Below, piece by piece: positions 57,510 through 64,000 of a stretch of DNA of 64,000 nt. Origin of the DNA: Acanthornis magna. Its lineage: Eukaryota; Chordata; Aves; Passeriformes; Acanthizidae. The notes under the pieces are model-generated. The model ran no database searches. It was not told the DNA's origin and saw only the letters and a program-made list of their open reading frames with translations. A program made the translations under genes and the position numbers. Position 1 is the first letter of the stretch; each line of letters begins with the position of its first letter. Where the stretch lies: assembly GCA_036785705.1 (NCBI GenBank), contig JAWUZG010000005.1, positions 124,001 to 188,000 on the forward strand, given 5' to 3'.

Positions 57510-57861
57510 TGCTACGGTTTAGCCCCAGCTGGCAACCAAGTTCCACACAGCCACTGTGGGCTGCTTGCTCCCCACAGTGGGGTGGGGTGGAGAGACAGAA
57601 AAAGGCAGAACTTGTAGGTTGAGATAAAACCTGTAATTATCAAAATAAAATATTATTATGGTAGTAATAATAATAATTATAGCAGTAGAAGTAATAGTAA
57701 CAAAAGGGGACATAAAAAAAAAAGAGAGGAATAAAAACCAAGAGAAAAAAGTGACGCTTCATCAGTGTGTTATCAACATTGTTCTCATACTAAACCCAAA
57801 ACACGGCTCTTTACCAGCTACTAGGATGAAAATTAACTCCATCCCAGCCAAAACCAGGACA
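57510..57861 (-). mobile_element. Solo LTR of an ERVL-like endogenous retrovirus, antisense
   Basis: A 352-bp unit. Read on the minus strand it begins TGTCCTGGTTTTGGCTGGGA, continues GAGTTAATTTTCATCCTAG, AGTAGCTGGTAAAGAGC, GGTTTAGTATGAGAACAATG and GTTGATAACAC, then an A/T-rich middle with a variable ATT/ACT simple run, TTTATCTCAACCTACAAG, CCCACTGTGGGGAGCAAGC, and ends GGGGCTAAACCGTAGCA (TG...CA). I recognise this pattern as the common avian class III (ERVL) LTR. No internal retroviral sequence adjoins either end, so it is a solo LTR. The flanking five bases match in four of five positions, pointing to an older insertion than the LTR at 24997. The TAATAATAATAAT-rich middle (plus 57650-57690) has expanded as simple sequence. 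Confidence 0.85.
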
Positions 57862-57866
57862 CTTGA
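57862..57866. repeat. Probable target-site duplication, right (CTTGA)
   Basis: Follows the outer end of the LTR directly and differs from CTGGA at 57505-57509 by one base. Confidence 0.6.
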
Positions 57867-60800
57867 TAACACTTCTGTGCACGTGACAGCCACAACCAGG
57901 TAACTATTATTTTTGTGGTGGTGTGAAGTTTACAGCTTGCTGGGGGTGGATGCAGAAGTTGCTTGGTTCATTTTCAGTGCACAGCACATTTAGATCCCAA
58001 TTCAATACATTCTGCACCATTATGTCCTCCTAAAGTTGGCACCATCTGGAACCCAAAGAAATACTGAATCAGCATTACAGTGCCCAGGCTGGCTGATGAC
58101 ATCAGCACTCCTCAGAGGGTTTTCCAAATGAGAAGTTTTGCAGCAGGAAATATTCCCAAGTAGCAACACCTTCCAAATCCACAGTCTGGGATGCCCAGTT
58201 CTTATAAGCAATGTGTTGAAACATTTCAGCAATTATTATTATTTTTAAAGTGGAGTTCAAGCTGAACATTTTGGTTTGGATGGAGGGGAGATAAATGACA
58301 GCAGAGGCAAATTTTGAAATAAAAGTATATTTCATTTTGATGGCAATGGAAAACTTCATTTTGAAAGTCTGAAAATGAAACAGTGTTTTGGTTTTGTTAT
58401 TTCCTCAAGAAAAGCAATGCAGAAATCCATCCAAAAGCAGAACGGATTCCATTACCCTGAAATTACGATTGTGAACTGAGACAGGAAAAAACAAATTCTA
58501 GGTACTCCTTGGCAGTAAGATAGCAAAGAACACCAAGCAGGGCGGTATGTGCTCAAGAATTATTTGGGACACCCTTTCAGAGTGACTGGAACATTGGATT
58601 TCACTTTTCTGGTCTTCTCTCAGGCCACCAGAGGGGCACTGTCAGTCCGAGGGAGCAGTGGATGTCCGCGGCCGTGCCCCAGGTTGGTGTTGGCAGAAGC
58701 TGGGGATGTCTGACCCTGTGGTTCCCACACTTGGGTGGCTGCACGGCACTCCTTCCTGGGAGGTGGATTTGCTGCTGGCTGGTGCTCACACGCGTGGTTA
58801 TGGGGCCAGGGCATCTGAACATGGGTGTTTGTGGTTCCAGACATGATTAGTTTGGGATTATTGCCAATCGTTGAGGCTTGGAGCCCCATATGCTGTCACC
58901 ATTTGGGTTTTGATTTTTGTTAGTCATTACTCAGCTCTGATAAATCCATACAAGAAAAAGATCCTCTTACTAAAGCTGATAAGAAATTAGGCCCTCTCAT
59001 GTTCAAAGACATCATCAGGCATGGATGATTAGGCTGGCAGTGGAATAAAAAGTTATTTGCCTTAACCAAACTCTCTTTATAGGGACGAATATAATTCCCA
59101 AAGAATATGCAGCAGATTTCTCCAAGTAACCATAAAACTGGAAGGCAAACACTTATCTGAACAGCTTATCCTCACACTGTTTCCATTACTCGGGCTGAGA
59201 AGGCAAGAAATACCACGAGACAACATGTTCTGTGGGAGAAACTGAGGGTCCTAACCCATACGTAAGTAGCAATCGTGGAGATGTAGGGCTGGCTGCCATT
59301 TGGTAAATGCTGATGCTTTCTCAGAGCTGCTGGTTTGGCTAATTTGTGACTTTTTGAAATACATGTGTATATATTTATAAAGAAGGGTAACTCACTCTCA
59401 GAAAGCTGAGATATTGTTATTTAAGATGATACATTTTGGAAAATTTTGCATGGATTTTAATTGTTGAAGAAAACCTTCAACTTTAATTGTTGAAGAAATT
59501 CACACAATTTCTTCAAATTGTTGAAGAAAGTATATTTCTGTCCTGAAATCCACTTCTCAGTGCTGTTCCTGCCTGGCAGAAGGAGAAGCAGCACAGAAAG
59601 GCAGAGTCTCACCCACACCATCACTGCTCATTTTTGTTTCCTCCCAGGTATAAGGCAGAATAAAACCCAACATCAGCCTCAGTGAAGAGGCTCGCGTTGC
59701 ATGCCTTTGTTTTCTTTGCATATTGCATTTTGTAAAACCAAATGATGGATTGTACATTCACGCCAAGGTTGCTGAGCTCTTCCATGGCACCAGGGAAAAT
59801 TCTGCGCATTCCTGTTCCACCTCCTCCAAAACCCCATCTCTCTGAGCAGTAACAACAGGAGTGCTGGGCTGAAGTTCACCTTCACGGTAGTTGGAGCGAG
59901 GTGTGAAATGTCCCATCCTGCTTGGGTGACAGCAGAGCCAGTGCCTTTAGGGGCAGTTTATCCTTGTCTCACTTGTGAGCCCGAGTTTCACACCAAACAT
60001 TCACACCCCTTTTCTTTTTTTCTCAAATAAACTGGATTAAAAAGTTTAGAAAAGAAAGCATTTCTTTTATGCTTCAAAATGCTTCAAGAACCAGTTTTTA
60101 ACTGCTTGGGGGGTTTCTCCTGTCACTTTATGCCTGTCTGGAAAAGTTGGCTGAGACAGGTGGGTTTTTTTCAGAAAGAAAATAATAAAAGAATAAAGGG
60201 GTTGAAAGTCTATTTTTCCAGTGGTTTACCAGTGGATATTTTTCATTATATTGAAAACCAATAAGTATAAAGTTATTTTTAATCTCTTCTGGAATAAATC
60301 AATTTCCTGAAGCTTGGCTGGCAAAAGCCAACAAGTCAATTTGCACCTAAAATCTTCCACTCGCTCACTTTCATTCCACTTCAAGGACTGCAATAGAAAT
60401 TCAAGGGTGCCTGATGTATGAGTCTTTTTTTGGTGTTGCTTGTTGTTACTGAATATAATGTGCAGGAGGCCCATGGCTGAGGCTCCCTTTTCCCTTTCCT
60501 AACTGCATTATGTTGTCATTCAGCTTCACAGCAGGGATGCAAAACTCTCCTCTTTTGAATTACTGGCATGTCAGTAACTCACTTACCACATACTGCTTTC
60601 TGAAGGAAAAACACCCTCCAAACCCCATCAAATGTACATTTTCTTTGATATGGACAGTGTTTCCAAACCCTTATTTCAGTGACAGATTAAGTCATTTGTG
60701 CAATGACCTCTGACATGAGCATTAATACCTCGGTCCTTGCCTTCTAAATGCTTGTTCATTCCCTTTGCCACCAATGTTGGCAACATTATCCAAATATCTA

Positions 60801-63800
60801 AATATCCAAGTACTCATTTGAGGCATGTAGGACTGCTTCTTCTGACCCCCCATCCTTTCTTTTTGTTCCCTTGAAAACATCTTTCCATGTGGTACCAGAC
60901 AAGCCTGGTGGGATTTGAGCTTGGACTGGGGGCAGCTGGAGGCTGGGAAGTCACAGGGCAAAGTGTGCTCAGAGTGTATTTGCCCATCACAGGATTGAAA
61001 CTGGGTCTGTAAATCACTTTTAATAAGCTCTCGAAAAATTAAATCCCTGGCATTGAGTCTCCTGAAGGGAGCTGCATCTCCCACAGCAAAACGGCAATGT
61101 GTCATCTCTTCCCTCTGCTGAGGCACAGAGGAGAAGGACAATGCTCCTGAACACCCCACACAGAGCAAAGGGAACTGTGCCTCTCTTCCCATCAGCAACC
61201 ATGAGATCCACTGGCTGGAAAAACACCTCCACTGCTTCTGCTCTCATTATTCTCCAGAGAGTCCTTGTTAAAAATATTTTGCTTTTGATGTATCTGCATA
61301 GATTAGAGGCAGAGAAGCTGCTGACCACAGGGGTATGCACACAGAGCTTCCCTGTTAGCCACTACCCTGTGTCTGCTCCGGAGACACAAAGCTTTGCAGT
61401 CCAGGGCTGAACTCGGGGTGAGCAGTTCAAACAAATCCCAAATCTCCAAGCTGAACTCAGTCAAATGGCTCGGTTCATCTTCCATATCAAAAGCATACAT
61501 AATTATGGAGATAAAGGGATACACGAGCACTGGTGTACTCAGAAGGCTGGTGAACCTTAGCCCTCACCTGGAGATGGTTGTCCTTTGCTTAGATCTGCTT
61601 GGGAATGACATATTTGAATTTTTTATTTTTTTAAAATGAGCATTAAAAAGCAGTGACTGCATGGAGCTCTTTTTGCAAACAGATTCATATATCATCATTT
61701 CCCAAAAAACCATTCTATTGCTTTTTTATTATTCAGAAATACAGTTTGCAAAATGAAAGATGTACAATTTGGAAAACTAAAATGCTCTTGCCCATGGTCC
61801 ATGTAACACCATTCACCTACTAAAATTAGCAGTAGCTTCTTCCTAAGAAAGTTTTTAGAAGGGGAACAAAAATACTTGGAAATGTTTTCCCATCAAACCT
61901 GCTGTGCAGTCACAGACCTGCGCTTCTAATTTATTGCAGACTTCAAACCACACTACGGTCCAAGCGAAAGTCTCAAATGTTGCTGTGCAGGGTCTTGCAG
62001 CCTGCTGTGGGACACGAATCGGCTGTTGAAAGGCAAGCCACAGCCTTGTGTCCTTAAGCTACAAGACAGCATTTCCTCCCACAAAAGGCACCTGAAGAGA
62101 GGGGCAGCAGCCTCAGCCCTGCCGAACCCGCAGGCATGTGGATAACCATTGACAGGTCTTGGGTCATGTTGCTTGACCTCTCCACTTTTCCTTCTTTTAA
62201 CAGAAGGTGAGGAAGCCTGAGGTCCTTTGGTAAAGCATTGCATTGAACAGGTAACTTCAAAATTAAGGCTAAAAGAAAGGAACTTCTGTGGTTTTTGTGT
62301 CTGCTTCAACTTATGAAATAAATATTTTGCTAACCTGAGGCTGAAGTAATTTTCCTTCTGTCAAATATATATTTCTCTTGAAGGAATTGGTTTGTAAATG
62401 TTCTGGCTGCAGGGGAGGAGGAAGATATACAGGTCCAGAGCTGTTTTACTGCTGCCCTGCACCTCTGCAGCACTTGGCAGCCTTCGGTAGGGCAAACACT
62501 CTTCTGCTGGGTTTGGTCCAGTCTCCTGTAAGCAGTAGGAATACTGCTCAGAGGTGAATGACACAACAGGTTTGGTGTAATTTAGGAGCCCTTGGGTGAA
62601 TTTTTGTTTACTGTGTAAGGACAGTCAATAAATTACAGTTGGGGGGTGTCGGAATGCTCCTCAGAATGAAAGCATCCCAAATCCACCTGTGTGCCTCAGA
62701 GAGAGCTGCCAAGGCACAGAGCAGGACAGGCTCTCGGGGCTCTGAACACGCCAGAGCCGAGCCCGGTGCTGACCCGAGGCATGGCACACAGCCTTCAGGC
62801 TGTGACTCATGGCAGGCGCTGAGCTGTGACAGCCCTGAGGTGTCTGGGAGGTGACACGGGACAAAAGCACAGCCTCAAACAGCGATGGAGCCGTGCAGAC
62901 ATCAGTCAGCACAAATCCTGCATGCTTCAGCTGCTGAGGAGCCACAGCCAGGCTGTCCCACAGAGCTGAGCACAGCCAGCACCTCAGCTGCAGCACTGCC
63001 AGAAACATCCAGGAAAAATGCAGAGGAGCAGCCTGTGCCAACTGCCCCATGTGCATGAACAGAGTATTACATTAGATTTTGTGGGGTTTTTTTTGTAATA
63101 AGGATGATATTAGATTTTCTCATCTAAAGGCTAGAAATCACACAGAACACCTAAAGCAGAAACCCCCCAATTTTGCCTTTCATTTACTGGCTGAAGTACA
63201 GTTTGGATAAGATCTAAGCCTCCAAAAAAATGAAAAAAAGCAAAACCTTGCACATCAAACCCTTGGCAACCTCTGCTTGCAGGCAGGTAGTGACCTCAAG
63301 CAGCACACCAAGCCAGGTGCCCAGCCAGCTGTGACTGGAACTGCTGCAGGGCTTTACCCACCAGGATTTCTAATTAAAACTGAAAGAACAAGAATACTAA
63401 TTCAGCAAAAGCAGAAAATCAGGGATGAAGCACTTATCACATACGAGAGCTGCCAAGCACATGTTTGTGCCACGGGCCCCACGCACCTGTGAGCTTGCCA
63501 TGCTGCTGGAGAGCTGCTCCAGCCTGGGGTGCTGATGCTGGAATGGAAACTCCCCAGGCCATCTGGCTGAGAAATCTCCGTGCCTCAGTTTCCCCACCTG
63601 GGGAAAAGGGGTGACATTTCTCCTGTGAGGACTATGAAGAACCAAGGAGGAAAGGAGAAAAGGTACCTAGCTTCAGTAACACGATCAGTGCTCAAGTAAA
63701 CTCCGTGCCATGCCTGCTCTGCAGTCTGGCCCTGGCACATGAGGGGAGCCTAAGGAAGGCAGGCAGCTGCTGCTGCTCCTGAGGCTTCGTGTAGTCCTCA

Positions 63801-64000
63801 TGGCATCACCTGGTGCTCGTAAGCAAACGCAGGTGTAAGAGCTGCCCGCCAGGATTGATGCAGTGGATCACTCCCCCTTAGCATGCCAAAACAGTAATTT
63901 CACTTTGGGACCCCCCTGAAAAGCCTGAGGTCCTTCCTGCCTGGCTTGCAGGGACAGCAGAGCATCACTCAGGTCAGTGCTTCCCTTCCCACCACGCTCC
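57867..64000. other. Unique non-coding sequence to the window end
   Basis: About 6.1 kb with no dispersed repeat recognised. It contains the repeat cluster at 59456-59530 and A/T-rich stretches at 59340-59460 and 61620-61870. Open frames up to about 158 codons (minus strand, 60722-61198) show no recognisable domain. GC-richer parts at 62.7-63.0 kb and 63.5-63.8 kb have few CpGs. Confidence 0.45.
59456..59530. repeat. Cluster of direct and inverted repeats of TTGAAG
   Basis: AATTGTTGAAGAAA occurs three times in 75 bp (about 59459, 59485 and 59517 as starts). Between them are inverted copies that make two hairpins: TTGAAG/CTTCAA (59464-59469 with 59475-59480, loop 5) and a perfect 11-bp stem TTGAAGAAATT/AATTTCTTCAA (59490-59500 with 59506-59516, loop CACAC). 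The pattern suggests template switching during replication rather than a known element. Confidence 0.85.

Noticed and set aside
1..64000. Search for CRISPR arrays, operons, phage or plasmid features
   Set aside because: No spaced direct repeats of CRISPR type, no tandem co-directional coding genes with ribosome binding sites; the avian retroelements show this is eukaryotic nuclear DNA.

Overview
The window reads as non-coding vertebrate nuclear DNA, most likely from a songbird (passerine). No open frame on either strand looks like a conserved protein, and the longest is about 210 codons with no recognisable domain. The organism call rests on repeats: about fourteen truncated CR1 LINE fragments of avian type, one tRNA-Ile-headed SINE with a CR1-like tail (the TguSINE1 type described from zebra finch), and two avian-type solo LTRs, one ERVK-like and one ERVL-like. 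I see no bacterial-style operons, rRNA, functional tRNA, CRISPR array or intact transposon. The stretch is either intergenic or lies inside a long intron; the sequence alone does not decide which.

Layout. 1-1000 is AT-rich with a locally duplicated ~60 bp segment, followed abruptly by a GC-rich CR1-derived block (999-1550). 1551-12400 is single-copy DNA with a CR1 at 5112-5580, a short CR1-type tail near 9876, the SINE (11928-12055) and another CR1 (12217-12363). 12400-24200 is mostly unique sequence with one short CR1 and two microsatellites. 24185-25320 is a small repeat cluster: a 12-mer duplication, a ~700 bp CR1 and a solo LTR with a perfect 6-bp target-site duplication. 25321-37990 is mainly unique, with CR1 pieces at 26680, 30038 and 36619 and a 44-nt poly-T. 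37993-41400 holds three CR1 tails in mixed orientation, two of which form a close inverted pair around an AT-rich segment. 41401-53550 is the longest stretch without dispersed repeats and carries a pentanucleotide microsatellite and several AT-rich blocks that resemble conserved non-coding elements. 53553-57866 holds two more CR1s, one reaching back into the reverse transcriptase domain, and the ERVL-like solo LTR. 57867-64000 is unique apart from a small cluster of direct and inverted repeats near 59.5 kb.

There is no gene set here that works together. What the window does hold is a retrotransposon record (CR1, SINE, two solo LTRs), simple repeats, a few hairpin-forming inverted repeats, and candidate regulatory blocks that need cross-species alignment. 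I did not find evidence for a new biological system.
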